Positions 1 through 14,500 of a stretch of DNA of 64,000 nucleotides are shown here, in pieces (positions within the stretch are counted from its first letter, which is position 1; every line of letters starts with the position of its first letter). This DNA is from Lingula anatina. Taxonomy: Eukaryota; Brachiopoda; Lingulata; Lingulida; Lingulidae. Location: the NCBI RefSeq assembly GCF_001039355.2, contig NW_019775472.1:248001-312000 (forward strand), read 5' to 3'. The position numbers and the translations under genes were made by a program. Under the pieces are notes generated by a model. It saw only the letters and a program-made list of their open reading frames with translations. It was not told where the DNA came from and made no database searches.

Positions 1-2482
1 CAGATTTGCGCTGTAATTTTCCCTGATTAAATGTGGAGCTGTATTGTATTCCCCAGCATTTCTGACCCATGCAGTCTTAGATGTTGTAAACCCCTGTGGT
101 GAGGCACATCAGTGGATCATTTGTTCCACTCCAGGGTCTTTCCCCAGGCAGACTATATATAACAAGGACTGCCTGCCTGTGAGCTAGCCTCTGGGTGAAG
201 TCACTAGGGATGTTTTTGGCTGTATTCAGAACAATGGACTAACTAGTCCGAGAGTCAAATAACGTGACCCACTAAAAAGCTTGCCATCTAATCCAGTAAT
301 AGGCACTGAATAGATTCCCCGTGGGGAAGTATTCATGTGGGTCGGCCACATTTGACCCTCGGACTAATTTGCCCACTGTTCTCAATGCAACCTTAGATAA
401 TAGGGTTTTTTTTGCAGTCGATGTTTGACATTTGTAAAGAAATAAGTCCCTCTCTCAAATGCTACTAGACCAGTCTTTTTTGCCCTTATTTTCTAATGCT
501 TTGACAACCAATATTGTTAAATGCTTTTTGTTTTTGAAAATGTTAGTCCTTTGTTCGTAAAGCTCCAAGCTGCCTTATGAAGTTCTTTTTACCTTTGTCT
601 TTCTCTCAGATGTTGCGGAAGCCTTTTAAATGGTCTCCCTGATACGTGAAGAGTCAGACAATTGTCAGACAAAAAAGGTCATTAACTATTTTTTGTTTAT
701 TAATTAAATAATCATTAATTTAGTATTTATGATTATATATTGAAAAAACATAGACAAATTAAAATTGAACTTTTCTGTTATATGCACAAATTCTTGTCTC
801 AGATTTGTAAGGATTCAGTCAGCTTGAATCACTTTTAAGGGTCGTGCTTTTCAAATAGTGATATGTTTCCATTGATCTAGGCAGTGAAGAGAAAAATAAA
901 GGCTAAAGACTTTTCAAATTAGGGCTTACAGTACATAAAATTAAGTCTGGAGGGAATATCTGTCTATTGTGTCATTTAACTTTCGCTCGATATCAGTAGT
1001 GCGTTTTATACGTTTTGGGCCTCTATGAGAAACTCTGTGAAAAGAGAGTAGGTTTTCCAAAGTTTTGGTCTTTTGTCCTGACACAGGGCATGGAGCATAA
1101 ATAAAACTAGCCCTGAGCACATATAAATAAGAGAACGGAGAAAAGCCATATACTCAGTCATCCAGAAATTGCCCACAGCTCCCAAGGTACATGGATAGGT
1201 ATTCACAGAAAACTTATCATGTAAATTGCCAGAGGTTCTTTATTTGATCGAAAATCCCATTAGTTTAAAGACTGTAACATTCCAGGTCACTTTCCTTGCA
1301 AGCCGCCTCTAATCAGCCGGTCCCTAACGGCAAAAAATTCTATCTGATACGACAAGGGTAGTTTCAAAAGCCATTTATCACCCGGCCTCAGAAGCCTCGG
1401 GAGATTTCAAATAAAATATTTTATCAAGTACTTGCATGTGTAGTGTATAAGAGAATGCCTGAGACTGGAATTATTGTTCAGACTTGTGAATCTAGGCCCC
1501 AAATGAAAGTTACGGACCCCAGTTCAGCATGAAGAAAGTGTAATCGTATTTGTGCATTTTCTTTGTTGTAATTGCCTTTTTGATGCCAGGATTGTGGATA
1601 ATGGCCTTCTTCTGTCTACAATATGTCTGGCACTTTCCAAAGCATTGCCTCTCTTGAGGGGAAATTAAAAAGTAATATAGTCAGCGTAGATAAAAAATGG
1701 TGCTGGGTAAAATGCAAACGTTCATCATGTAGGTTTAGTAAAATTGACAGATTCACCTTTGCTAAGGTGGCATGAAAATTTCAAGGCATTTTCAGGTTTT
1801 TGGATAGAAGGCAATTTGATTTTCTCTCACGAGTGATTCATTATAAGGCAAACGGTCTCAGTTCAAAAATACTTCTACTGTAACTGCTATCCGATAACTT
1901 TTGCTTTAAGATAATGAACTGTTTTTGTCACCTTAAATTAGATTTTGTTTGTTGAAAATGTGCAATTTCCTAACACTATGACTTACTATTACTGATATAG
2001 TTAACATATTTTCTTTTCTGCTTGATAATTTTATTCATGAATTGGTGTAGTATGTTTGTGATAAATGGGGAATTGCTTTATAAATTGTTTGAAACAATTG
2101 AAAACTATCATCTGATGAACGTAAATCTGTGTACATTTATCTTTCTACACACAGTCAAGACAATGATGAGCTCTGTAATGTCATGAGTAATAAAGATGAT
2201 AAATAGTTTCATTATGTCAAATGTCCTAGGTTAATGCTAGTACACAGAGTATTTGCTAATTGCAAAAATTAATTTCATTTGACCTAAGACCAGACATTGA
2301 GAAATTTTACAATACTGTAATTTCATCACTTTTGTTTTACTTATTATATGTAAATATAGTTATCTATTTTGTTTAAATGAAAATGTATACAAATTGTGAA
2401 ATCAGAGTGACTAAATATCTTATACAATATTTACACTTTTTGGTGCCAGTGATCTAATACAGTACTTTTTTCTAACCCACAG
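1..2482 (+). other. PBX intron, upstream part
   Basis: No coding exon is recognisable here. The exon that should encode the N-terminal PBC-A domain was looked for and not found. The interval contains one inverted-repeat element at about 215-395 and is otherwise AT-rich unique-looking sequence. Confidence 0.7.
215..395. mobile_element. MITE, family 2 copy 1 (long terminal inverted repeats)
   Basis: The left arm (GGACTAACTAGTCCGAGAGT region, about 219-272) is inverted at about 338-395. The centre shares GACCCACT, AAGCTTGC and GAATAGATTCCC with the element at 50061-50275, so both belong to one non-autonomous family. No coding capacity is seen. Confidence 0.75.
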
Positions 2483-5400
2483 TTCTCAGTATACGAAACA
2501 CAAATGAAGATGAACCGCCAGATCCTCAGCTGATGCGATTGGACAATATGTTGATAGCAGAGGGGGTGGCAGGCCCTGAGAAGGGGGGTGGAGCAGGAGC
2601 TGCTGCCAGTGCATCAGCGGCAGCATCAGGGGGAGACAATGCTATTGAACATTCAGATTATAGGGCAAAACTGGCTCAAATTCGACAGATTTATCACACA
2701 GAGTTGGAGAAATATGAACAGGTATGTGCAGATTAAGTTTTTCTGAAACATCTGTTTTGGAAGAAATTTTGTATTGAGGATGGATTTAACAGAATGAACT
2801 TAATTAGTATTTTTATGTGGCCTTAATTCAAGGATTATTGATTCAGAATTTTATCTCTTTTCAGTTCATTATCTGTAAATACACTTGCAGTAGTTAATTG
2901 ATTTAATATTGATACAAATGTAAAATCATTTATGCATTTGATTACCAGAAATTTTTTACCCCAAACATATGCAATGTTTTTATCTCGGAAGGCTTGTAAT
3001 GAATTCACAACACACGTGGTGAATCTACTACGAGAACAGAGTCGAACCCGTCCTATTGCCCCCAAAGAAATTGAGCGGATGGTTAGCATTATTCGTAAGA
3101 AGTTTTCCGCCATAGAAATGCAGCTCAAGCAGAGCACGTGTGAAGCTGTCATGATACTGAGGTCACGGTTTCTGGATGCAAGGTAGGTTCATGCTAAAGG
3201 GACTGCTAAACCTTGGCAGAAATTCCTCCATTCCCAGCAGAATTTTTGTCAGAGCTCAGGAATCGTCGTTTTAATCAGAGCACCGCCTGTGAGAGAAATA
3301 TTGCATTATTTTGATGTATGGGGAGAGGGAATTTTAAAAAGAACTAAATCATGATTTCCCTGGGGTGGAAATAATAAGTTTGCATGATTGATTTTATTAG
3401 ATTAACAGGGAAAAGATCGCAGAAAAGTGATAGTTAGCTAAAAGAACTTTTTTTCTTTTTTTCTTTTCTTTTTTCAAGTTTGACAGTGTGCGTTGAGAAT
3501 CGTTAGTAGTACAGAGTATGTTTGTTCTTGAGTGTGAAAGCCTTAATATGGTCTTATCATGTAATGTTCCCTGACTGGATAGTAAAGGTCTCGTGACTGG
3601 TTAAGGATGGGATATTGTGCCAGTGACACTAACTGAAAGGGATTAGACTTAACTTACCAAGACTTTGCCTGAATATTATGAAATAAAAAATTAACCAAGA
3701 ATCATATAAAAGAATTTATTTTCAATTATCATTTCCTTTTTGTTGTTGTTGTTATTATTGTTGTTGTCAATGTTGTTGATGATGTTGTTGTATTTTTTGT
3801 TTTTTGCTTTTGCTTTAATTTAGGATGATGATGTCTATAATTAACTGTGTGTTGGCCCAATCACCTAACAGACACTGTTCATTCTAATGGCATTAAAAAA
3901 ACTCTATATACCCATTTCATTTGAGGAAATATAGTTTAAATTCTGCACCCCCTAAACAAAGTAAGTCTAACCCATGCCAGCCTGTCCTTGAAAATATATT
4001 TTAAAACATTTCCTCCATTATTTTTGATGACATAAAACAAAGACAACTTTGTTGACTTCGCAAGACCAGGAATGCAGCGGGGCACTCCGTGCTTGCTTTT
4101 AGAAGCATGACATGATTATTTTATCGTGGTGTGCTGACATATCGTGTGAAGTACAGGCTTGAAATTGTAATAGAAATCTCATAAAAAATTGACAGATCTT
4201 GTTGAAGAAATTTTGCTAAATGGGATGATGAATTATTGAGAAGAAATTCCCAAAGGGAGGATGACAGCAGCTGTTTCACAAAGAACGTCACTGAGTAAAT
4301 ACTCTAATGACGAAGTACAAAGTGGAGACAATCTGGCAGTTTTATTGGAGTTTGATTGTTAACAAGGGGAGTTTTTACATTCTTAATTTATTTGTTTTTC
4401 TTTATATTTTTCTTGGAAAGTTGGTTTGGTTTTTTCTTTTCTAATATGGAGTAGCATTAGAATATCCAATAAGATTGTAGTATGGAAATTCAGTTGAATC
4501 AAATTTCAGGTAAAACATTAATTTTACTTGGTTAAGACTTGCTTCCAACTGCTGTCTTCTTTGGGTATGACTGGCACTCGTTTTTCAATTGTTATATGCC
4601 CACTCCAAATAAGTTTGTTCAGACAAGTGCTATTTTAAGCCAAATGAACTTCAATCATCAGATCACTAGGGGGGTTTAGATGTCTAAGGGGTATAGTTGG
4701 GGGGGGGGGGGGGCTCTTCACAGAGTACATTTGACATCTTTGATATAAATGGCTGTGGTAAATCTTACAAGCCCTCTCATGTCAGAAATCGGTTCAATTT
4801 CTGGTCAAAATAAGTCTTGTGTGAACTGGCTTATGGTGGACCACTTTGACTGGGACTGTAAACCTGAAATGAATTCTTTGACTTGTTGACTTTTTTGTCA
4901 TGGATCAAAAGCTATGCTGCGACCCCATTTAATTGCTGAAAACAGCAGCAAATTAGCTTGGTTCCCCTTGGGGATGTCTCCATATCCAGTGGAAGGAATG
5001 ATATGGGATTTCTGGGGTTTGTTTGATGTTTCTGTACAAGCCTATTACTAAGGGTGCAGATACTTATTGCAGAAAAGAGCACATGTGCAGGTTGTGGGTG
5101 AATACCATGTCTTTCTGTCACAGCGGTTAAAAAAAAAATGTATAGCAGCGTATGCTAATGCTGGTGTGCCAGGGAACAATTAAGCGAGAGCTTACCGCTG
5201 ATGGGACCATTGACCCTGTATAGAACTGCCTTAACATGCCACATTCACCAGTAGTTCCATTTTTCTTCCAAGCACATCACAACAGATTGAATTTTGAAAA
5301 AAAAACTGGTCTCTAGCTTGCATTTTAAATATTTTTCAAACGTCTTAAATTATTTTCTTTTCTATAAAAATTATTAATTTTTTAAAAAGTTATATTTGGT

Positions 5401-8400
5401 TCATTCAGAGGTAAAAACATGATAAAGTGACCTTATTACATTGTGTCACTAGTAAAGGTCATAGTGGACCATCATAAAGATTCCCCACTGCAGAGCTTAT
5501 GTGTGCGTGTGTGCTTGCCTAGCAGGTTTCTTTGATGTCCTTTACTGCTGTGCTAATCACGATAAAGGTATACACAATCAGTAATTGCATCAATGCATGA
5601 GAGATTGGGAAGAAGATATCAACACATCATGGAGTTTGGACAGAGGTTGGAAATATTGGTCACAATATTTTTTGTTTCTTTTGAGCAAAAGCAAAATTTT
5701 ATTTATTTCAGTTAATTATATGAGTATAAACCCTTGAATTTTTAATGTTTCCTTTATCTTTAAGGTAAATTGGTTCAAGCAAAAAAAGTTGATATTATGG
5801 ATGTGAAATAAAACTTGTGTATCATGGAATGAATGAAACACTGGCCTCTTAGAAATCCCAATACTTAACATAACATTTAACCTTAAGTACAAAATTGTCC
5901 TAAGTAAAATTATTGAAATTTATCAGAGAAGCTGTGTACTCCATTATTGATATCCTATTGAAGTAAAAATCCTTAATTGCAGCTGAATGGTCAAATGAAT
6001 TTGTATTAAGCATGCCTTAATTGCCCAGAATTGCAGAGGTCACTGGAACCTTCACTGCTCTACTATTTCTTAGCATGCTTTCATCAGTGCTAGTAACTGC
6101 CCTTCATTATCAAAATTTTGAAAATTCTCAAGATATAATACCTTTCATCCCTTATTACAAACATGAAGTTTTGCGGGGAGAAAATGTTATTGAAATGTCC
6201 TGAAAAAATCATAAATCATCAGCCTAGGCACAATATAATAGTGTTTTTAAATGTATAATCCTAAAAAATGTAATTGTATGGATTGCTCTCCCCTTTCATG
6301 TGCTTTCTCTTCAAGTCTTGCAGTTGACATGACAGAAAAAGTGCACCCATTTGTGGATATGTAAGTGCAGTAACCACCTCTGCACACAACAAAGCGGCCG
6401 TGTCTTTGGCGATAATCGAGTACATTGCCATAGTATTAGTCAGTTATAGTCCACATAAAAAGGAAAAAGACATTTGAAGATGTCATGCTCATGAGTTTAC
6501 AACAGTAAAGCATTTGTTAGTTTTTCATTTGGTTATTGATGGACCTTGAAATCACTGGTGGACATGTGTATACTTCTTTAGGTCTTTTCCCATCAAGTAT
6601 TATATCTTAGTGATGCAGCTGCATCGTTATGCTTTAAGAGGTTCTCCCATGAAAATATGCTACTTGGAACTTTCTTTCTTCTCACAAGTTCTCTGAGTGT
6701 TTGATATGCAAGTGAATTATTTCTCAGGTGGAGGGGGGGGGGGGTCTTTTAGGCGACTATCTTGTGAAATAGCCAGACTATTAAGTTTTTGATCTCTCAC
6801 AGTGTACAAATACAGTTGTGCCACTGAGATTTAGTGCTCCATTTACAGTTTTTACAGTCAATTCAGGGAAGTCATTTGAAGAACAACATCAGAGTGGATT
6901 TTAAAAAATATATGCAAATTACACTGCAAGAAATTCAGTTCCGACCTTTTTGATAAATTCTCCAGCAAGGCCCTTGAATTTGACCGCTACCATCTCCTAC
7001 ACATGCATGCACACACATGCACGGACGCATTCTCTATTATCTTTCTGTCATCTGACCCAAGTATCATTATGCTGATTGCTGAACTAAGGTATTTCAGAGG
7101 AAAGTCATTTGCCAGTGGGAAAGGTTGTTATTATAATAGTATATATGTGTAATATCATGTGGTAGTTGCAAGCTATACCTGCTTAGTATAGCCTATACTT
7201 TACTATAGGTAAGAGATGAAGTCTGTCTTGAAGGCAGATGCCCCTTAAGTCTAGTTCAAGCTTCTTGTGACAGGTATTTTATGCCGTGTGCGTCAGGAAG
7301 AGTAACGGGGAAGTCAGGATTGCTTGTCAGTTCATAACTCTGTGCTTGACAATAACATAAGATGGTAGAAGGTGTTCCTTGGTACAGTCATTTAACGTTT
7401 CATAGAAAACAAATGTGCTGTCTGCCTCAACTTTTGACAGTTTGAGATTTCTTTTTGTTTTACCACTACCTACACTTGTGAGACACGAAATAAGTTGAAT
7501 TTTGATTGGCTTAAGATGTAAATGGCTGTTTTTCATAGTCAAAAATCACATGGGACTTAAAATCAGTATTAAAAGATTTTTTTGTTAAAATGAAAATATG
7601 AATGCTCTTCTCAGACTGACGCTGAGTAATGACTTTAACATGATTGTCTAAAGCGAAAAAAGAGCAGTAATACAATTTTTGAAACAAGATAAAAAGAATA
7701 TAAGGCTAAATTAGACATTTTTTCTATGTATTCAATTAGACATATATTTTTCGTGCATTTGTAAATGTATTTTTCTTCTGAACTTAAGATAGTCCACTGA
7801 ATGGAATGTCAACTTTGCCTTTTCCATTCATTCAAGTAATGTATTTAAAAGTACTTTCTACATCATTTTTTTCCCTTGACTGTATAAGCCTTCGAATTTT
7901 TATTTTCTCCTTAAAAGGATTTCTGCTGCTACGTTGATACAACAATTAGCCCCCCTTGTTTTCAGAAAAATATTTATAGTACTTATTTATGTTCATTACA
8001 GGCATTTAAGAAATATTTCATTAATGGTGTCAAAATGTGAGGGCAGTAGTCGAGAGTGCGTGCCAGAATACTGAACAGTCAGTATCTTGAACCAATTTAC
8101 TGATAGATTTCGCAAGCGGTTCAGTTGAGCGAGACCATTAGTTCTGACAAGTGGGCATGAATTATGTACACTTTTTCCGTGTGAGATACAGATGGTTTAC
8201 GTAGTAGTGTGAATTTTTGGAGGTACAGGGAGGCCATAATTCCAGTTTGCTGCAATTTGTTCGGCATAAGAATTACACCATATTGTTACCGCTGGATGGC
8301 AGTTCCCATCATTCCCACAAAATTTTTCCTCTTAAAGTAACTGAGTTAATTTTTATGTTTGTTCAGAAAGTTATGTTTTTGATCAGCGCAGTGTGCATTG

Positions 8401-11400
8401 GATATAATACATTTAAAATATTTGATTGATTTGTTGACAAAAAAAATTAAAATATGTCAAACACTGGAGTGTACAAACAGTGGGGCTGAATGGAAGTACC
8501 CAACTTGTTTTTTGGTAATTATGTATCAGGAACAATTGTGATTTTTTGGGGAAGGTTAGTGAATGCTTGTTTGGATATATTCAGGTAGGATAGGTAAATG
8601 TTTATTTGTGGGTGTGAATGTTTAAACTTATGTTAGTGGCACAGACAAGTGACCAGCTATTCAAGTCCACACGGGCTAGTCTGGTTAGTTTACAGTAATG
8701 GGACAGTCATTATTTGCTCATTATATAGACTATTAATTTTCTGTGCTATTTATATGGAGTGGACTGTACCTTATTGCTAGCAGCATGCACGTTTATGTTG
8801 TCAGAAGAAAAATGAATCAGTTGTTATAATACATGTCACTTGGCCATGAGGGAGTCACTTCAAGGTTAAAATGTTTGCTACACCGGTAATTTTTTTTTTT
8901 TTTTTTTTTTTGTAAATTTAAACAACTAGTAGAGACATATCATACACTTGCACCCTGTCATTAAGATAACAATTGCAGTTTTGGTACATTTGAAGTTGTC
9001 TCTGGAGAATAATGAAATCGGGCAAAAACCATTTAAAGATATTTGATATTAACTTCGTTTGACTAGAATGAATTCTGTTCTTCAATCAAAATATGGAACT
9101 CACAGGGAACTAATTTCTGTATTAAAATAAAGGACTAATTTCTGTGGATTTAAGTGTGTCGCATTTTAAATATTTAAATAACATAATCATGAATTGAGGA
9201 TCAGGCATGGGTGCTTTTAATTGTCATTCAATTGTGTTTTAAAATCTTTGATCAAGAAAAAATATTGGTGATCTAAGCATAAAGTAAAGTGAATATAACA
9301 TGTGAAATGTAACACAAAATATCGGAAGTAATACTAATCTGTTTAATGGAGTATTTCTATTCGACAATTACCTTGCTGTTCTTGTTAACTGGAAGTTTCA
9401 AACATAGGCCAGCAAAAAGCTTCTGACCAGATTTCAACGTTTTTATATATATATATATATATTTATATATTTTTTTTTTTCTATTCTTTTCTAGGCGCAA
9501 GAGACGTAACTTCAGCAAACAGGCATCTGAAATTCTGAATGAGTATTTTTACGCCCACTTAAGCAACCCATACCCATCAGAAGAAGCCAAAGAGGAGTTG
9601 GCAAGGAAGTGCGGCATCACAGTGTCCCAGGTAACTATTATTTAGTGTAAATGTATTTGGGTTTTTTTCTACAAACAATTTTGAGATTTTACTCACTCAG
9701 GTTTTAAATTGTCATACATATTTAGTGAGACTCAACTTTATTTCTTTAACATAATTTTTTTCATTCCAAAAAGTTTTTATTTCATTAAAAAAAATCTCTT
9801 CCAAGTTTTGACATCATTTATGTTCTGAATCATCATTGAGATAAGATTTTACACATTTATTAATATATTATTTAAATGTAATAAATGAGCTTACTGGAAA
9901 CACACTAGCATGAATTCGGTTTTAGTCAAGTAAATTTTAGCTTTCTCAAAATTATGTTTAAAAATATGAATTAAAGCAGTGAGGAACAGCAAACATTTAT
10001 TGTCAGGGAATTAACTAGTAGAAAATTTGAATGCTGTTGTTAGTCAAGCTTCAACTTTGTATGTAAATAAATGTAGTTAATGTAATTGTTTAACTCTTTC
10101 AACTTTTTGAAAACAAGGACTAAAAGATTTTATATAAGATATTTTAACTCATTTAATCGATTTGGGTTATCAGAATCACATTTTTACAGAATATGTGTAA
10201 TATTATCACTTTACTAATATCAGTTCCAGCAACATCTAGCTCAGTGCAGGGCATCATCCAAGGCCAATATATAGACTGAGATTAATTTCTTTTTCCAGAG
10301 TTCTTAAACAAATTGTCCTCATGTTGATGTTTCTAGGTTTCTAATTGGTTCGGAAACAAGAGAATCCGATACAAGAAAAATATCGGGAAAGCCCAAGAGG
10401 AAGCAAACCTATACGCTGCCAAAACGGCTGCAGCAGCTTCTCAGGGTGGAGTTCATGAAGGTAAGCCATTTCTCGGGTCATTTATGTCTTCCTGCTTTAT
10501 ACCCTAGGTTTGCAATTGGTTTGGTAACAAACGTATCCGTTACAAGAGAAACACACAGAAGGAACAGGAAGACATCCGTTTACATGGCGTTAAGGCTGCT
10601 ACTGCAGCAGCTATGCAAGGGCCCAGTCAAGGTATGTCAGAGAATCGCAAAAAAAGAAAAAAAAATGGGTTGGACTTTTTACCTCCATGGAGAGACAGTG
10701 TCGTCTGCCCACTGCTTCTGACATTGCAAGCTTAGGGTATATTTTCTCACAAGTGACTAAATCTTTTATATTTCGACTCTCTGTGTAATCCTCATCTTTT
10801 ATCTCTGTCCCTGTTATACTAAATAGATAGAAATCAATCAAACATATAAGGTAAGTGTTAGATATGTGTGGTAACTATACTGCCAATATCATTGCGAATC
10901 TCCTTCACTGCGCGCGCGCGCGCGCGCGCACACACACACACACACACACTTCATCCTCCTCAGAGTAAGTACCCATTAACTGGATTATTTTTAATCTCAC
11001 AAAGCCAGACTTTTATCCCTCCAAAACTATGTGCATTGTATACCAACCAGATATTTTGTAATTTTACAGTGCATACAAACATCCATCAGGGAGACTTTCT
11101 CATTCGAAATGACACTTATTGCTTTTGTTGGACAAGGTGCATGTCTTGCATAAGCATTGTTAGCATGTCAAGCAGGACAGGTACCCAGTGTTCTCCCCAG
11201 TTTATAGTATAATGCCACATTGGTGATAGGAAACTGGAAAAAGAAAAACTAAAAAGGCTTTTAAAAATCACTTAGAACATACATTTTGTATTAAATGCAC
11301 ATTTTACAAAACACCTGACCAGCAATTTTGGTTGGAATCCCATTTGCTCTGAGAAATTTAAATCTGTCAAATTATGTCAAAATTTTTCAGCAAGTTTTGT

Positions 11401-11521
11401 TTGCCAAATATAAAAGTCAACCTTTCACAATATATTTCATATTACTCTTTTAAGTTTGTTACAGGAGGGGTTATGCATTTGCAAAAAAAAAAAAATAATA
11501 ATAAATAAATAAATAAACAAA

Positions 11522-11552
<31 letters not shown>

Positions 11553-14500
11553 CTGAAATGTACATGTAATTTTTGTCTTCTTACATTATTCCTGTTTAGG
11601 CTACATGCCCCAAGGTCAGCTGGGTTCCTACATGAACCTCAATGGAGATAACTATCAGGCAGACTCAGTTGGAGCAAATGTACAATCACAGGTAAGATCA
11701 GGTGTTTCACTGAGGCAAGAATTGAAGTCAGACCAACATTAAATAATGCATTTATTGCAGCAACAGATGACCAGAGTACACTGAGGGGCACCTACAGGGT
11801 CCCTTGCCTATGAATGTATGTTAAAATCATGTGACCGGCTACTCTGGTCATCTGGTGACTACAGATGGGCAATATTCTGGAGAAGGTTGACCTGTTTTGA
11901 ATGTGCATTTGATAAAGAAAATTGATGAAATTCAAACAACTCCACTATAAGTTTATATAAGTGGCAAATTTGAAGTATTCCAAGGATTGAGGATATTTGA
12001 TTGATCACCAGGCTGCCAATGGAAAAGATTGCTTGATGTTGGTATTGGCTTGAAGATGGATACCTTGGTTGCCATAGCAACACAATTTAATGTATTACTG
12101 TGATGGACAGATCAAAGGGGAATTGACAAGATTGGCAGGTCAATTTAGAAGATGGTGTTCTTGCGACTATGGCTTCCAATGAAAACAAATGTGCAATTCC
12201 ATTTCCTGGAGGTCACCCTTGAATTTCCGTTCTAGATTTGGTCGGCATTCATATCTTCATTTGTTCCATCGCAAATTATCCTGAAAGTAAAAAACTACAT
12301 TGCAACTTCTTTGTTTAACACTGTTTAAGTGGAAATTTTGGGCTTTCATTGGTTTTGAATCAATTTGGTACTTGTAAGGATCATTAAACAAAAAATCATA
12401 AAGATATGCCATATTTAAAGGGTAAAGGATTATTTACCAAATTTTATTTTCTGTACGACTCCATGCATTTGTGCTGAATTCCATTATATTTGGTTAAACA
12501 CTTTCTTTTCCTAAATCTCCCACAATCAGATTTTCAGAAAGTATTCACACATGCTGCCAAAGCAAGTCTTAAATGTTATAAATGGCTTAAGGTGTTTTCT
12601 ATGAGCAAGATTAATTTTATTCTAGCTGTCTTTGCAAATCTCAGGTGACTCTGGTTTGAAATTCTGTATACACAATAGAAGTTTAAAGTTATTCCATCAA
12701 TTTTAGAAAGAGATTTTCAGTTCAGTGAGCAGCAATCAACACAGATTTTATTATTGTTATTATTATGTAATATATGTAGAGTGATATGCTGACAATTATC
12801 ACTATGGAAACAATGCTCTGATTGTGACTTTTTAGTGACATAGCCTGTCTAGAGAAGGTAATTATGGTTGCTTTAGCAGAATTTTTTTTGCAGAGTTATC
12901 ATATTATACAAAAGATTGTTTTGGGAACAGTTGCATAAATATTTGAACAAAAAATTTGAAAATCAAATTTCCACAATAATGGAGATGATGAAGTTAAGAG
13001 TAATGGCTGATTACTGTAGGCGTTCCAGGATTTTTTGTCATTCCTTTTAGACAACATTTTCTTTCACCAATCCCATATACTTTGTTTTCATTCCTGTTTA
13101 GAGAGTCATTTCGATTACTAAATAGAAAATTTTAACTCCGAGCTTTAGAATAGGCAGAAAATGTTTTCCACATGAAGTATGCATTAAATGCTGACAGAAT
13201 CAGTATTATGTTACATCAAATTTGTCTCCGTAAAAGTAAGGGACCCTTGAAAAATTCTTCCCTAATTTTTGTACTTTTACATTTTTAACCTCCATCAAAG
13301 TCCCACCCTCCCACTAAAGTGAAGCGTTTATTCTCTTCCGTAGGTGAACTCCTTGCGTCATGTCATTAATCAGACAGGGGGATATCAAGACAGTACCTCC
13401 TATGACATGCAGGTACAGTAACTATAGAAACCAGTTGTATCATGTGCTGCCTAGACAGGCAAGTGCTGCCATCTATGTTCAGTTTGTCACTGCAGGCAGT
13501 GTAAAAAGCACCAAGAGTGAACGCAGGGCACTTTTGATTCAAAATGAGAACCTCTGGATATGAATACAGTGGTTAGATATTGTATATGGTATTGTGGTTG
13601 TGAGAGGGCCAGAAGGTGACTTTTTTGTGACTGGTTCAATCTCTGATTTTTTTTTTCCCTTCTTTGTAGTGAGGTGCAAAGTACTAATTTTCCACTCAAA
13701 TTATAGTTTCGACAAACGGTATCTGAACTGATGTAAACTTATGTACTATGGTTTTCTCTGATATGGTATCAGTAAACCATACTGTAGTTAAAACTGTTCT
13801 GATTACATTATCAAAATGATTTTGGATATTTTTTTTACTTAAGAAATCATAATGTATGGTTTAAAACCACATAAGAAAAGAAAATCACCTTTTCTTCAGA
13901 TACTGTGTTGCAAATATGAATTGTAATTTTCTCCTTCAAATTAATCACTGAAGAAGCAACTGTGGCTTCCTTTTCTGTGTGTGTTTCAATAATCACAACT
14001 GAGCCATCATTCGGTTTAACATCAGAATATCTCTGCCTAAAAACTTTCTACTGTCTCCCTGTGTGACTTGACTCGAAATCATTTATGCCTGTCCACTTTG
14101 CGTGACCTGACATTCCCACTGGTTGTTTACACTAAAGCTTTTTTCAAGAAGAGACCCTTGTGTCTTTATTTGTGTTCTGCAGTGTGTCACAAGAGCATTG
14201 TTTCCATAGGTCAATTTCTATGAAGCAAACTTTCTTACTACTGTCCATGCACATCGTAAACTCACTTGAAAAAGAAGAGACACTTTAATTACAGGTATTT
14301 TATAAGTACATTTTTTCATGATTGTCAGAATTCATTTGAAAACTTACTTGCTTTGCCAGCTGTGGGTTACTGCCATATTGAAATTCTGTTTTGAACACTT
14401 TAAGAACTTGTTCCTTGAATCTCTCTCTAACACCTTTATAAAAAAAAAGAAAATAAGACTGGGTTCCCAGCCCTACATCGATCTAACAGGATTGGTCCAT

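Noticed and set aside
2835-3152. Minus-strand open frame opposite the PBX PBC-B exon
   Set aside because: Antisense shadow of a conserved coding exon.
10446-10721. An open frame running through both alternative PBX exons
   Set aside because: It is in a different frame from the homeodomain and crosses two splice sites; the exon model explains the region.
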